Counted from the first letter of the stretch, positions 46,602-60,365 are shown. The stretch is DNA of 64,000 bases from Helopsaltes ochotensis (GCA_013400155.1 VXBM01001879.1:42927-106926), one strand, 5' to 3'. Made by a program: numbers and translations. Notes: generated by a model not told the origin, from the letters alone.

Positions 46602-47944
46602 TGGCAATATCCGAGCCATTAAAATTAGGCTTGGATTCATAAAAGTCTATTGCACACCAAAGTTGCTTGATAGAAAGTAAACATTTACTCCATATTCAGT
46701 TACAGCACATGAACAGCAAGGTATTTTTTAAAACAAGTCTGAGCTAGCAAAAGTCACTTCAAAATGTATCAAAGGATCATTACCACACTCAGTTTAAGAG
46801 CAGGACTGACATAAGTGCTAGTGCAAAACATCAACAAAGTAGAGCGAGCATAAATCTTTTGAGCCCAGAAAAACTCTTTTAAGAGGTTATTTTTCCTTCT
46901 ATAGAGCAACAATGTAATCTTCAAGCAAACAGAACAAGTGAAGGAATGACTGACTGAATGCCAGGCTTGTTTTTCACCTATGTAAAAGCACTCACACCCT
47001 GGAACAAACAGCAAATTATTCCTTTCCTTGGTCTTCCTGTTATTACAGCTTCTGGAAAGAAAACCTATTTTGAAAGGATATCTTTGTACGCGTACATTCA
47101 TTTTACATATATACTATACATACCTATTCAGATTCACATATACGAATGTCCATTGCAAATAGAGGTGTTTATACTTATGGCCTCAACATTCAACCTTCTC
47201 TGTGAACCACAGGGATGCACACAAAGTCTATTTATTCTTTTTTAAGTATGTAGTTACTGTGATTAAATAATCACAAAATATTCAGGAGTTGGAACAAATC
47301 CCAGTGTTCTCTGGAACAGCAGGGGAATAAGGGACAAATCCAAAATAGAAGTTTGGGGAATCCTGACAAACTTCGCACAGGCAAAAGCATCTCCAGTAGC
47401 ATGAAGCTCATTACCAGCATGTGCTTGTTTACTGAGGCATGGATTGTTGTTTCAATCGGCCTTAAATTCCCAGCAAGCTGCAGCCTCCAAACCTCTGACA
47501 CAAAGACTTCTCCAAGTAAGGATCTGGGCAGCCTCCCTCCAGCCAGGGGAAAGCACAAAGCATGGGAAATTTCAAAGCAGCAGACAGAAAAGTCTTTGCA
47601 GGGAAAAGGAGACAGATCTTTATATAGGACCAGAGCAGGCCAGGTATGTAAACATTTGCACAGCTATAAGCTGTGGGAGCACTCCCATTGTAATCAACAA
47701 GATCTCTTAAACATGCTTAACATGAGGCTTGTGCTTACATACCTGGCATAAATGGAGACAGAACAAGCAACTGTGGGGCCTGCTTACAGGGGGGCTCTCC
47801 AGTGTACACTGACAGGGAGCGACGGGGCCAAAGACCCAGATCTATATTTTCCTAAAAGTGACTGATAATTCTGGATGGCCAGTTAGATGGCCAGTTAGGG
47901 TAAGGCTGATATTTATGGATATAGAAACCAATATCTAAGAACAT

Positions 47945-48016
47945 AGATATATAAAAAATATATATGTGTGCACATGTACACTTTATATATATATATATAT
48001 AAGATATATATAAAAA
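47945..48016 (+). repeat. AT-rich dinucleotide repeat
   Basis: Interrupted (TA)n tract, with its longest uninterrupted part near 47983-48001. Confidence 0.85.
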
Positions 48017-49093
48017 TCAGGCCATAAGCTACTCATAATTTCTGAGATTCCCAAACCTAACAGTAGATGCTGCTACAAACTGGGCCCTAAATGTCAAGTA
48101 CCAATGATGTTTAAGTGCTACTTAATTAAATTAGAGGAGAAATTGCATTCATGTGTTGATTCAATCATTAAGAAGGATTTTATACATTCACAGCAAGAAC
48201 ATAACTTACCCTTTAAGCACTCCAGGTTTTCACCTAATGGCTTTTTATCGGCAAAAATGCCTCATCTCTGCATTCAAACAAAAAGCTGTAGATTTATCTA
48301 GCCTTTTTTGGTTAGGCACCTACTGTCTAGATACACCACATACCTTTCTCTTACATTCTGTAACCCAGAACATCATAGCATATAGGGCACTTGCTCCACA
48401 AAAGTGACCTTTGGTGTCAACAATATCCCACCAAGGACACTAATGGCAGAAGCCATCATAAACTGACTTGATACTCTGAATGCTTCAGTGAAACAGAGAC
48501 ACATTAGTTAAAGGCAGATTAGCATAAAATATATTTGAGTCCCAAACAGACTTGTGAGGCTCAGTTATCTGCGAAACAGGAGCAGAACTTTGACCAGAGC
48601 TTTTTACTGGTGGAAATACTAAAGCCTTCACTACATAAAAGGAATACCTGATCTACCACATACAACGAAAAAGAATGAGTTAAAAATAATGGACATATGG
48701 AATACACATGTAAATAAAAATTGAGGGTTAATTACTCATATAGTATTATACAATCAATGAAGTGAGCTTAAATGACAACCTGAGCTCCAGAATTTTCAAG
48801 TCAGCAAGAGTCCGCTACTCACCTTGAAGAATTAAATTAATTGCATGCACCAAAATATTTTAATAACAGTAGTAACAAGAAAAGAAAAGAAGAAAAAATT
48901 AATCAAGTCACATAATCCAAACCTACACCAAATTTCTAGGTAATAACAAGAGAAAAAAAGAGAAATATCATGTTTAGAAATTGATTTAAAAGATAATTCT
49001 TGATTTTTCCACAAGAAATTAAGTTTAAGGAATTTTTTTGTGTCACAAATCCCCAAACACAAATTTTGTTTTTTCATGCATTAGCTGATTTCC

Positions 49094-49119
49094 TTCAAAA
49101 AAAAAATTTTTTTTTTGAA
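49094..49119. repeat. Perfect 26-bp palindrome TTC-A10-T10-GAA
   Basis: Ten A followed directly by ten T, with three further paired bases on each side. It is followed 33 bp later by the (A7G)n tract. Confidence 0.9.
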
Positions 49120-49152
49120 AAGGCGAATACACCACATGTATTGACTAGTACT

Positions 49153-49192
49153 AAAAAAAAGAAAAAAAGAAAAAAAGAAAAAAAGAAAAAAA
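49153..49192 (+). repeat. (AAAAAAAG)n tract, five units
   Basis: Regular octamer A7G repeat ending AAACCCC. Confidence 0.9.
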
Positions 49193-51187
49193 CCCCACAA
49201 AAACTCCAACTCTTTTTTCTGCTTTTTATGAAGAAAGGTCAGGAAACACCAATCCCCTATTTTAGCGTGCAATTTTTTGCCTGCCTCTGTAACTCTTGCC
49301 AAAACCCATTCTTTATCTAAGGCAGATAAAGAATGTGTTTAATGTAGAGCACCTTATTTTTCTAAATACCCACGTAGCTTTCTGAAAGTTAACAGATGCA
49401 TCAGAGGGAGTAACAAGACACTGAACTGAATCAGAAAGGTTTTCAAAGTTTGATTGCTTTGTTATACTGCTGTTAGCTGCCATGCAACCAAACAAAACCA
49501 GTGCTTCTCTTGGGGAAAACTTTTGCCATCTACACCAAACTCAGGAGAGTGAAGTATCATTATTTAAATTCACTACAGGTTACAGCAGCTCCTGTTTAGA
49601 CATCTTCCAGGAATCTGTTTTCAAAGCAGAAATGTATGTCCTATAGTAAGAGAAATAGCAGGACTTCACTCTAGCATCACTGTTACACCAGCTGCGTCCT
49701 TCTGACATGGATGGATACCTGTCTAGCAATGACACCAGAGTGAAAAGGATGTGTTGAGACCACACTCCACAGCTCCACTGCATTTGGGACTAAATCTGCT
49801 CTTAAACAACATGGCTTTGGCTGTGTTTCACTGAGAGGTTAAGTTTACATCCTTCAACATCTGAGAAGCAGTATTGAAAGAGGACATTACTCTCTAGTGG
49901 TGAGTGCTGCCATGACATTTACTAAACTATGAGTTATAGCCCTCTAGTCATCAATTGTCTGCACAGAAGTGTCCTGCTGCACACTCCCATCAGTATCATG
50001 GGTGGGCCCCTCTTTGGGCCTGGTTCTTCCCACACAGTGGAAGGGCCAAATGAGCATGATCTTTGCAGTTTCCAGGGAAAGAAAATGGAAAGCACAAGTT
50101 CAGCTACTGGAGTGAGCAGTTTAAAGAACTCTATTCAGTTAAGTTCCCCACCACCTCTGCTCTGATTTGGCAAGAGTTAAAGAAGTTAGAGGATTAGCGA
50201 AAACAAATGTCCTGTTATTTTAGAAAAGTTAAGTCCTGGAATGATTGCTGCCAGGGGGCCACAGCAACAGAACAAACAAAAAGAGAGAGTCAGGGCAATT
50301 CTTTCCTATCAAGTTGGCATACACCCCAGAGATTGTTCAGCAATTCTCCAGGATCAGTGAGAAAAAGTCAGATGTGGGAACATAGCCTTGCCTTTGCAAG
50401 CATCAGCAACCTTGCAAACACTGAGTGTAAGCGCTCTGAAGTGAGCCAGACCATGAAACTGGGCTGTGTTCCCAGCTGGTGGTACTGGTGTCGTTCCACC
50501 CCCAGAAAGCTGAGCTGCGTGGTACAGCTCTCCTCTTGGGACTGTGCTCCCAGGTACCACCAGTGCTTCCAGTTGTAACACAGCTGTGCGCAAAGGCTCT
50601 GTGGGAATCTTCCTCTCAAGCCTGCATAGGCAGTTGTTCCCAACTGCAGCAGCTGTAGGACGCACAATTCTTTGTCACTATTTTAGATCTCACTAGGGAT
50701 GAGGAACTAGACTTAGACAAGACACCCACAACTTGCTCTACCACAGCACTCGAAATACTGGAAGAGGCATATTTGTTCCTTTTCAGCAATAAAAAAGTGT
50801 CAAAGGAAGGTTAGTTTTACGTTAACCACACAGGACTCCCTCTGAGCACCATGAGGCAGAGGTAAAAGTCAGGACAGAAACCAAACAGTTAAGCTGCATT
50901 CCACGCAGAGTACCCATTAAAAGAAAAGCCCTTCTCTTTAGCAAATTTAAAATCCAGTATTCTGAATAAGTGAATTAGAGTGGCTGGAACAGAGCTTTTC
51001 TAAAGCAGTTTACATTGGACAGATCACAAGAACAATAATCACAAAACATGCTTTCTGTGAACTTTCCAAATTATCACATTTCTTCTTTTGACAACTGAAA
51101 ACACTCATAGGGTGGGGGGAAAGTCTGAAATCTGAGGGATAAGTGTAAGGCGGTTTTAAGAGCTGATGATTTGAAATAGGAACAAAA

Positions 51188-51247
51188 NNNNNNNNNNNNN
51201 NNNNNNNNNNNNNNNNNNNNNNNNNNNNNNNNNNNNNNNNNNNNNNN
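51188..51247. other. Assembly gap (60 N)
   Basis: Unknown sequence, preceded by AACAAAA and followed directly by a 50-base A run, so the gap is probably A-rich. Confidence 0.97.

Positions 51248-51297
<50 letters not shown>
51248..51297 (+). repeat. Poly(A) run of 50
   Basis: Fifty uninterrupted A next to the gap. On the minus strand the frame crossing it is an artefact of poly-F and N. Confidence 0.95.
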
Positions 51298-51301
<4 letters not shown>

Positions 51302-53650
51302 GGCCTTTTGATGATAGCCCAAACCCACAGTGATAGAAATGAGATACTTTCCTGGTGAAAAATTCCAAAAGCACTACAAGAAAGAGAGCTACTTACCTCA
51401 AAATTTATAGCTATGAGAAAAGTCTAGTTATTCATATCACTGTAACATCCAAGTAAAATCAGTACCTCATTATTCTGATCAAACACACAGGAATGTCTGT
51501 TCAAGGGCAGTCCCTGCTCAGAGATATTACAGAGCATCTGGATAAATCAGAGAACAAGAGGAGGAAGTGTGATAAAGAGAAATCCTGGGTGAAGCCAGTC
51601 AACAAAGAGCTCAGGGGATGCTCTTTTATGCCCTCAGATTACCTGCCATAAATTTCTGAGCATAAGTGTCAGGTGAGTCTTGTCATTGTACCCAGGTCTT
51701 TTTACACTTACAGACCTGCAGTGCTGTTAATGCTCTGGCAGTTTTATTGTCTTTCTTTCCCATAGGCAGGCACTCACAGATTTGGCACGAAAGAGTGACC
51801 CAAGTCATACAGCTAACAACCAGCAGGACCTACCCTGCCCTACAGCTTAGAAGACCCTGCCTCAATTTAAAAGGCATCTCGGCTGCATCGGAGTCATCTC
51901 CTCTCCAAGAGAGGGACAACCCCAAATTCCAATTTCCAAATACCCTACAAGACCTCCCTCCACTGGGCCTCCAAATTGTTGTTTCTCACCCCAGGCCTGC
52001 ACTGAATCCTCCTTGCAGACCTACTTCTCACCAGGGGTAAGGTCTGTGACCCCAGCTGGCTCCCTGCTGTGTGCCCCTCCTCCCTGCAGTGACCACCACC
52101 ACCTTCCTTGCAGGAGAGGGGTGGACACCACAGATACCCCTCACCTCTGCCTTCCTGCTCTGTTTTGGGCTTGCTCTCAAAGGACTCAAACTGTAAGTCC
52201 ATTGCTGGTACACCCACAGACAGCCGCTCTTCCTGAGCTAATCCCCTTTGCATTGGTGGTGTAGTCTGGAGATATAAAAGCAAGGACATTTTTCAGATGG
52301 TGATGTGTAAAAAACTCATCTTTTGAGCCCAAATATACTTTCACATACTTTTGGTCTCTTCAGGACTTTAAACGTGAAAATTAAGATTGGAGCATGGTGG
52401 GCTTAAAGGTAAATTACTGACATTAAATTTGAACAACACCCTGAGTTCCTGATTTTTCTTTCTTTGGAAGCTCTTGCATTTCCACCCTGACTTGCACAGA
52501 AGTGGAACATTTAAACTGTATGGTTTGATGTGACTGTGTAGGTCATTTAATTACTTTTCATTTTTCACTTTGAGTGCGGATTGCAAAACTGGATATTTGC
52601 TGAAATCAAATGGACTTTCTGTTTTGTTTTGCTCTGAATAGCTGACTTCAGTAACCAATCAGCAAGGCTCAAATGACAGATTTAGCACGTCTTCAGCAGT
52701 TTTAAATTTCTTCTGTATTTGAACGTGCAAGATTTCAATCCATTTCTCATTGCTATCTGTTCTTCTGAAGTTCAAATATGTCAGTATTTCCTGGAATGCA
52801 TATGAGCATTACAAATAAAATCAGATTGAAGCTCACTTTCAAAATGTTTGGCATTATTGAGACCTACTTTTAAGTGTAGGCAGATTTAATGTTCATTTGT
52901 ATCCAGGAAGTTCAGAGGGCTCCACATGCACACCTTGAAAGCAGAAACAAACCATCTGAAATTAATGAAGTAAGTGTGGGTTCCATTTTTTTATCTGAGA
53001 AAGGTGGAGTGAAAAGTTCAAAACCAAAAACTTTATAAAATCAGGACTATTAATTAAATGCTGAGCCAGAATGTATCAAAGGCAAGGAAGTAATTCCATG
53101 TGCTCCACTTGGCATGGGATCAGGCCCTTCATTTGAAATTTTGCAGAGTGAGGAATATGGAAAGCAACACAATGTTACCTTCTGCTTTTTAAAGGGCAAA
53201 GTTTCTTGTCCACCCTTCTAGAGAAATTCTCCAACTGGGAAGGCAGTGAGCACATATCTCCAGATCAGGGAACTGATCTGGAATAATTGCCTAGGTAATT
53301 TGAACATATTTTCCAATGTGTTCAAATTAACTTACAATTAGACATCCCTAGGTTCTCCCTGCCCCGGCTGTAGTGGTTGCTTGATGGTCTGTCAATTCGT
53401 CTCTCCTCCCCCATGTAATTTCACCCCTCTGCTTGGTAACCACCAGCCACACTCCAGTGACCAAACAATGCAGTGCCTAAGGCCTTCCTGCAACCCTACT
53501 AGAATTTCTCCACAAGGCTAGCCCAGGTCACTGCTAGTGCTCTCTGCCTTTTCACAGCTGGGATCATTAAAGCTATGTGTCACTATTCACCTACCACAAG
53601 GATCAATCACGGCAACATGTATATGACAGACTTTTCTCAGTATACCAAGG
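51298..53650. other. Intergenic; MIR-like scrap and a CCAAT-bearing stretch
   Basis: No gene recognised. The 124-codon frame at 51666-52040 overlaps a MIR-like remnant and is not supported. The stretch 52500-52990 lacks simple repeats and carries AACCAATCAGC, a consensus NF-Y/CCAAT site; it is noted as a possible conserved element. An old-repeat-like string, GGGATCAGGCCCTTCA, occurs at about 53117. Confidence 0.45.
51795..51862 (-). mobile_element. MIR/CORE-SINE-like remnant
   Basis: AGTGACCCAAGTCATACAGC, then AGCAGGACC, then ACCCTGCCTC follows the reversed MIR core and 5' end (GTGACTTGCCCAAGGTCACACAGC..GCAGGACC..). It lacks the GCCCAAGG extension and is old. Confidence 0.45.
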
Positions 53651-53867
53651 CCATTCCCTTCCTTCCCATTCTATCCCATTCCCTCTTTTATTTCTTCTCC
53701 TATAATTTCTCATATGTTTTATAATCTCTTTTCCCTTTCTTTTCTCTTCTCTTTTCTGTTTTCCTTTTTTTTCTTGTTTCTTCTTTTCCTTTCCTTTTTC
53801 TCTTTTACCTCTTGTCTTTATTTTTCCTACTTTTTTGCCTTGCCTTTTTACTAGTTTTCCTCTGCCT
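53651..53867 (+). repeat. Pyrimidine-rich tract (~215 bp)
   Basis: More than four fifths C and T, with irregular CCTTT, TTCTC and CTTTTC blocks and only scattered purines. Parts are mirror-like, which can favour triplex DNA. Confidence 0.85.
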
Positions 53868-54397
53868 TAGATGTAAAACCTTCTTCTTTCAGCTTCTACT
53901 AGTGCTGTCAGTAGTTCTTCCTGGGAATATACATTGCAGATAATATCCTTAACATTAAATTCACTATTCCAGTCAGAAAATGAGATTAACTTCCTGAACT
54001 TTTTGCAGTTGCTGCCAGAAAGGCCAAAGTCTAAAAGCTTGTGATCTCGTTTTTATACGTAAGCAACCACTAGGTACAAAGATACTATCTGTTTATACTC
54101 AAATGATCTGTGGAGGTCTTTCACAAGCCCTTTGGGGAGGCTTCTCTCTGTTTCAATAATGGGAGATTGGGAAACTGCGGTTGTTCATATTGGTTTTACA
54201 GGAAAAATAGAATGTCCTCACTTTGCAAAAGAATTTAACTTCTCTGCTATGCTGCAACACATGCATTTTTAAATCAACACAATGCCTTTGCAAGACAGAC
54301 AATGGATTCCATCTGTCTAAACAGAGATGGCCTCTGCTATCAGGTCAGTTTGCAATCTTTACTTTGTCCTTCTGAATGGAAAGTACCAAACCACATA

Positions 54398-54510
54398 CAG
54401 ATAACCTAAAGGAAGGGAATGGGACTTGCCCAACATCAAACAGGAAATCTGTGGCATGCATATTTTCTGATAGCCATCAGTTTGCCCAACGACCACTGAA
54501 CCAGCCTTTT
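54398..54510 (-). mobile_element. MIR/CORE-SINE-like remnant
   Basis: GGGACTTGCCCAACATCAAA, then CAGGAAATCTGTGGCA, then later CCATCAGTTTGCCCAACGAC and CACTGAACCA. This keeps the order of a reversed MIR-type SINE: ACTTGCCCAAGGTCACACAG..GTGGCAGAG.. then ..CAGTGCTCTAACCACTAGACCA. It is the best of the three MIR-like candidates. Confidence 0.55.
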
Positions 54511-57500
54511 CATGTGAGACTAAATTCTTAAAAGCTATGGGATTCAAAAGAGATATGATAAATTCCATCCTTCCAAATACTCCTGTATCTGCGACTACTA
54601 ATCTCCATCCCCCTTATGAGTTTTGTTTCTCTCTCCTTTCTCTGTGAAGAATTGGAAGAACTGTCTTTGATTTTACTTGTAGAAAGAGGTGGGAATGCAG
54701 TTAAAACTGTTTTCAGTCACACAATGCTTACTTTCATAGCACTGTAAATGTTCACATCTAGCCTATTCAAATACATGTTGCATAACATGAAAGAGAACCT
54801 TTTTCAATTTAGCTAATAGCATCAGCTTGATCCCAACATCCAGCTGCTGATATCAACGACCAGATATTTCAAAATCATCATTATAATTCACTTCCAATGT
54901 TTTCCTAGAAATGTCTTCTAAAAATATCAGCTCCCTAAAGCTAAAAGAACCAAGCTGGACAAATTCCAGGCCTGTGAGGAAGCAGCAATAACCTGCATTT
55001 TGTTCCATGGACAAATATGTACAAGAGATGTTGTCAGCTCAAAAATCCAAAATCTTGCTATAGCTTCTTCTCAGATAGAATCTAGGCACATAGTTCTATC
55101 ATAATAATATCTTCTAAATTTTTAAATTGTTCTTGATTATTTTAGGGTCTGATTCTGGAGGTCTTTGTGTGCTCAAGGCTGGCAATAATCAACAGTTCTT
55201 GCAAAAAAGTTACACAAAAAAGGTCAGAATTCCTCCCTTCTTCAAACACAGTTCAGAAAATGAGTATTCTACTGATGTCACTAACTACTAACAGCATGGT
55301 CATTAGGGCAAGTACAAATACATATAAAGCCTTGTGTGACATTTGATGTAAGAAATACATCAATTATTATATTATAATTTAAAGTGAAAGTGCAATGACC
55401 CTTCCGAAGGAATAAAACCCCTAATGATTTAAGCCTTCTGGATGAGAGCACAGAAAAGGCTGAGAGTTCTTACCATAAGAACTTAAAGCAATGAGGATTT
55501 GTGTACCTGGAATGCACAAACTCATGATATTGAGGTTCAGGCTACAACCCTACTGAAGTAAATGTGAATGCCCCTTCATTGCTTTTAAAGGACAGTGGAT
55601 TAGGTTTTTAATTGTCCAATATTTATGGCACAAAATAGATCTGTAATGTATTCAAACAGTTTTCATTCTTTTGGAGAATGAATTAAATAGAGGTACAATG
55701 TTCTGGAAATCTGTGCTCTAAAACGTCACAAATGCAGCTGTAAATGCAAAGGAGAGAGAAAAACCAGTGCATTAGGACAAATATAAAGAAAGCAAGTCCA
55801 TAAAACCACACAAAATGAGTCAGCAAACAGGACAGAGTCTTCAAAAATATTAACAATTGCAAATTTGTTAACAAATGAATACTTCTACCAATTTAACATC
55901 ATTGACTAAAAGTAACAGGCTCACTAGGTCTTCAGATGGACTTCAGGTAGTTCATATTGTTTAGCAACCAGGATCTGTGGTCATTCAGTTTGGTCATGTA
56001 AACTTTTGTCAGATCTGTTAAAATCAGGACTGTTCTACGGGGGTACAGGGAGACTTGGGCTGAACTCAAGGCCATCAGCCTAACTACCATACTACAGAAT
56101 CAGGAGTCTTCCGTCAACACAGATGCAACTAAATCTTTCTCTCTTTGATCCTAGTTATTCTTAAGCTTCTTTCTCTATCTCAACCTGTTCCCCATCAAAT
56201 ATGGAGAGTTCAGTAGAGTGGACATGAGACAATGAGTGGGCAGAACTGCCTCCGAGTACAGGCAGTTGGACAATGTGGTTTGTTCCTGAAGAACTCATAA
56301 AAATGGTAGCTTAGTAATACCTGTAGAGGTTTGTAAAGTGACTGCTTCATTATCCCATTTTTCTCAGACTTAACTGTATCAGCAGCACCGTATACTCACA
56401 GGATGAACAAAAGTCATATATCACTGGTGTCCCAAGGCCACCTGGCCTGAAGATGACAGGGACATGAGACACTTAAACTGTGACTTGCAGAAAACTCTGC
56501 AGGGGCTTTCTTAAATCAGTGCTTCCATCTTTCTGTTAAAAGTCCTTACTGTCGGCTTTGGGAGAGAGAAAATTTTGATGAAAACACCAAAAAAAATTAT
56601 CAGAGAACTGTCACTTTTCTCACATGTTTGCTTTAGTCAAGGCTCAATCCACCAGGAGAAGAGTCTCAGTGGGAAATGTACACACTGCTCTGGATTTTTA
56701 TACACAACTTTTAAATGTGAAACTTTACTTTCTCCTAATATGGATATCCAAGAAATGGGAGCTACATATGAATTCCTCTACCAGGTTACACACCTTCAAA
56801 TTTCTTTTTATACTTAAAAGGTCTTTTGGCTAGTTTGAGGTAGTTGTTAGACAAATATCGAAATAGTGACACACAGAAGCATTTGCAGTGAAGTGAACTC
56901 CTCCCCAGTCTGCTTCCCTGAGTACCTTGTAAATAAGCTGTGTGACACTGTTCACTTTAAATTAAACCATAATGAGGTTTTTAAGGTTGGCCGTTTAGTA
57001 TACTCTTCACACTATGATTTTTTTAAGAATTTCTTGATAACTAAGGACTAATTGGTACTTACTAATTCATTTTTAGTTGTAGCTCTAGGGAATAGAAAAA
57101 AAAACCTCAAAATCAACAGCTTGTCTCCACCTTAACCCTTTCCTGGGTCTCCCTTCATTGCTTGGCACAATCTGAGCCAAAAAAATAGATCTTTCAAAAG
57201 TTTCATGCACCCTTGCCATATGTGATGCCAGGCATTTTTCTCATGTCTGTTCCAAATTCCAGTCACAACAAAAACATACAGCAATTGAATTGATTGCTCA
57301 TCAGTTTTAAAAAGCTGACTTTATCACTGTTTATCAGTATATTTTTATCACATTGGCCAGTATCATGGAGGCCTCTGTGTAGGGAGGTTACTTGATCCTA
57401 CAGGAACTGCTCTAAGGTTGGCTGGGTTTTTTTCACCAGCTAATAATCTTTAGCATTTCATCAGGCCACATTAAACTCAATGTACAAGCAGTTAAGCAAA

Positions 57501-58070
57501 GTACTGTATCTGGCACTGTTTAATGTCACTGACATGAAATGTGAGCAGCTGTGCCAGCATTCCTGAGCTCTGAAAGTACTTTACCTTTCCTCTTGGAAAT
57601 TAAATACATTTTAATATGTTTTGGGGAAATAAATACATTTTAGTACAGTGCTATAATGTTAGGAAGGTCAAAGGATTAACTGTGTCTTGTCATCTATATA
57701 GTAAAAGAAATCAAGACCATTTTAATCACAGAGCTGTCTAGCTGCCTTTTATCTCCAGGTTCACCAGGGCTGAGGATTTACAGTGCTTACTCTGTGAGTG
57801 GCAAAGCTATATGGCAATTAAACGAAAATGCTCTCCCCAGTTTTTGAGTACACATGCACACTCCCTGGAAGAACTATTTCTGACTGCTATTTTAGCCTCA
57901 ACATATTGTCACTAGACATGTTTGGGACAAGCTTTAATTTCTGAAGAAGCAAGATCAAAACTCTGGTTCATATCATCAGGCATCAGTCTGTTTCAATGAA
58001 CCTAAAAAAAAGGATTTTCATATTTTGTATGTAAGTCAAGGATAGGGATATTCTCCCTTTCTCTGTTTTG

Positions 58071-58140
58071 TTTTTATATATATATTTTATATTATATATA
58101 TTTTATATATATGTATATTTATATATTAAAAGATATAAAA
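58071..58140 (+). repeat. AT-rich (TA)n-like tract
   Basis: About 70 bp almost wholly A and T with alternating TATATA blocks. Confidence 0.85.
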
Positions 58141-60287
58141 ATGATGAAATAACATTTTTATTTTGATTTTATAGACTTGAGAAGAAAAAGAGCCTTTCCC
58201 TTCATCACAATTAAGTGATCCTCTTTAACAGACCATTCTTATCAATATGGCTTCCCTGACCTTTGCACATTAGCTGGATCACTGCTGAGGCTGGGGAGCT
58301 TCTGATAGCAGATTGTCCCTCCTGGTCACTAATCAAAAAAGACCTACTTTTGTATATCAGTTCTAGGGCACCCGTTGCAGGCAAGCATGCAAGGGCTTCC
58401 CAAGTGCATGGGAAGGTTCTGGGGAAGAGTTATGAGGAACAAGATCCGTACGAGAGCAAGAAAAATTCATTACTATCCATTTGACTGTTATTTGATTGGA
58501 ATTTTCTTTTGATTCATTAAAATATTCCTCAGTGAGATCTGCAGGCTATGCAAAATCCTCCTGACTCTGTCTGACCAGTTTTGCAGTCTTCTGGGTGATT
58601 TATACTTGGTCTAGAGCTTTACTAGCTCGCATGGAAAAGAAAGGAAGACAGTTATATGAGGAGGGCTGAGGAAACATTTTAATAGTGAAGATAATACAAG
58701 AACAATGGGATCCCCCAGTGCAGAGAAGGGAGCCAAAGTGGCCATGGACCATGGCATCAAGAACAGATGCCAAAATGGAAAGCTCCTTTTCCAATGATAG
58801 CTAAAGCTTCCTGGCAAACACCTATAAGTGGGTTCAGATTGTAACTGGACAACAGGTATGTCCTGTATCACCCTTTTGCTTTGGGGGGCTTTTTCTTCAT
58901 TTTTTTAAATATAGTGATGTATAAATCAAGCCAAATTAAAGCAAATACCACACACACACTCACATCATGACAGCACCAGAGGATTCTTTTCCAATTTAAG
59001 CAGAGAAAAACAAATATTCATTGCCAGAGGCAGCTGTGTATAGTCATCACAAACTACATTTCCTCTTCGAAAATGGAGGGGTCTCAGCTTATGAGTTCCA
59101 GAATCCCATGTGATGGATGATTCCAAGTTTTGAGGTACAAGAGAAAACCATTTTGAAATTACATTATTGTCAAATGCAACTGAGCTCTAGAAACACCTAT
59201 TCATGAAGATTCTTGGAAAGAGTGCAGTAAATTTCTTCTTGAATATTTTTTAATGCATTTATTTCTTCATTTTTAAAGGAAATATGCTTCTAAAAAGCTT
59301 AAATATTATCATGGTAATTATTTAAGTGTCTTCCATCCAAAACCAAAAGACCAAACCTTATGAAAGGGTAAAACTTCATGATCAGATGCTGGAAGCTAAA
59401 GGACTTTCTAACTTCCAGAAACCCACCTATTTAAAGGCTTCCATTTATTTCTGACTTAAAGAGTAAGCATCAGTCTGTGTGTGAGTGTTTGACTTAAACA
59501 CTGAGAAATGGTGTCAGGATTTCTCCTGTGGCAGTTACTACTGGAGGTGAGACAAAATAATGTCTCTGACTATCCCTTTAGGCATTTGACTGTCGACACA
59601 GCAAACTGCAAAGGAAAAACACTAATGAAAAAAAGAAAAGGAAAACACTGTTTGCGTGTGAACTCTGCACAAAATACTTTATGGAGTTTAAAGCCCAATA
59701 TTCAGCTTATTTAAACCAGCATTACTATGTTAAAGTTAAAGCAGCTCTGCCAATTTACTGTAGCTAAGGATGTGGTGATTAGCTATTTCCGTTGCTTGGA
59801 AAAGCACAGGAAAAAACCCTGATTTTTTTTAGAAATCCTTTAACAAAACTGAGCAATATTTTACTATACATTGTGTATGGGATTCTTAGAAATGTTAAGA
59901 AAACTCCCTTTGGAAAATAAACCTGTAAAATTTATTTCTGAATGTTATCTCTCAATTTTTTTCATTAGTAAATGAAGTTTAGTTCAATATCAGATTATCC
60001 ATTTTATATGAAGCAGAATGCAAATTTCTGCTTTTCTCATTAAAAAGGGGATGTTCCCCTTAGATTAAAAGGAAGGTGGACTATATCAAAACCTCTTCCA
60101 ATTCAGTTTCTGTTCTTCCCCTACAGTGTCCCAATTCTCAGTTCAGACTTATTTCTATATTTATTTTAGAAGTCACTCTTCCAAGATCTCATGATGTCTT
60201 TAGCACATGGATGGAGTATGATGTTTGGTGCCAGAAATGCAGTGCAGAAAAAAAAATTAGAAGAATGCAAAAACCAGAGAAAACAAG

Positions 60288-60365
60288 CAAAAAAAAAAAC
60301 AAAACAAAACAAAACAAAAAAAAACCCCAAAAACCCAAAACAAAACCAAAAAACAAAAAACAAAG
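60288..60365 (+). repeat. (AAAAC)n-like A/C-rich tract
   Basis: AAAAC pentamers followed by AAAACCCC and AAAAACCC blocks. Lysine/proline/asparagine-rich frames read across it are artefacts. Confidence 0.9.

Larger units (their letters stand above)
44933..51187. other. Intergenic; simple repeats and one possible MIR remnant
   Basis: No gene recognised. It holds a weak MIR-like scrap (45648-45698), small tandem duplications (15-mer AGGGCCTTCATCACA at 46568 and 46587; GATGGCCAGTTA twice near 47875-47900), an AT repeat, an A10T10 palindrome and an (A7G)n tract. Frames of 100-130 codons at 45837-46175, 47353-47751 and 50207-50665 show no motif. Confidence 0.5.

Noticed and set aside
50207..50665. 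Overlapping frames of about 100-123 codons on both strands
   Set aside because: Opposing frames of similar length in a slightly GC-richer patch, with no motif, splice border or repeat identity.
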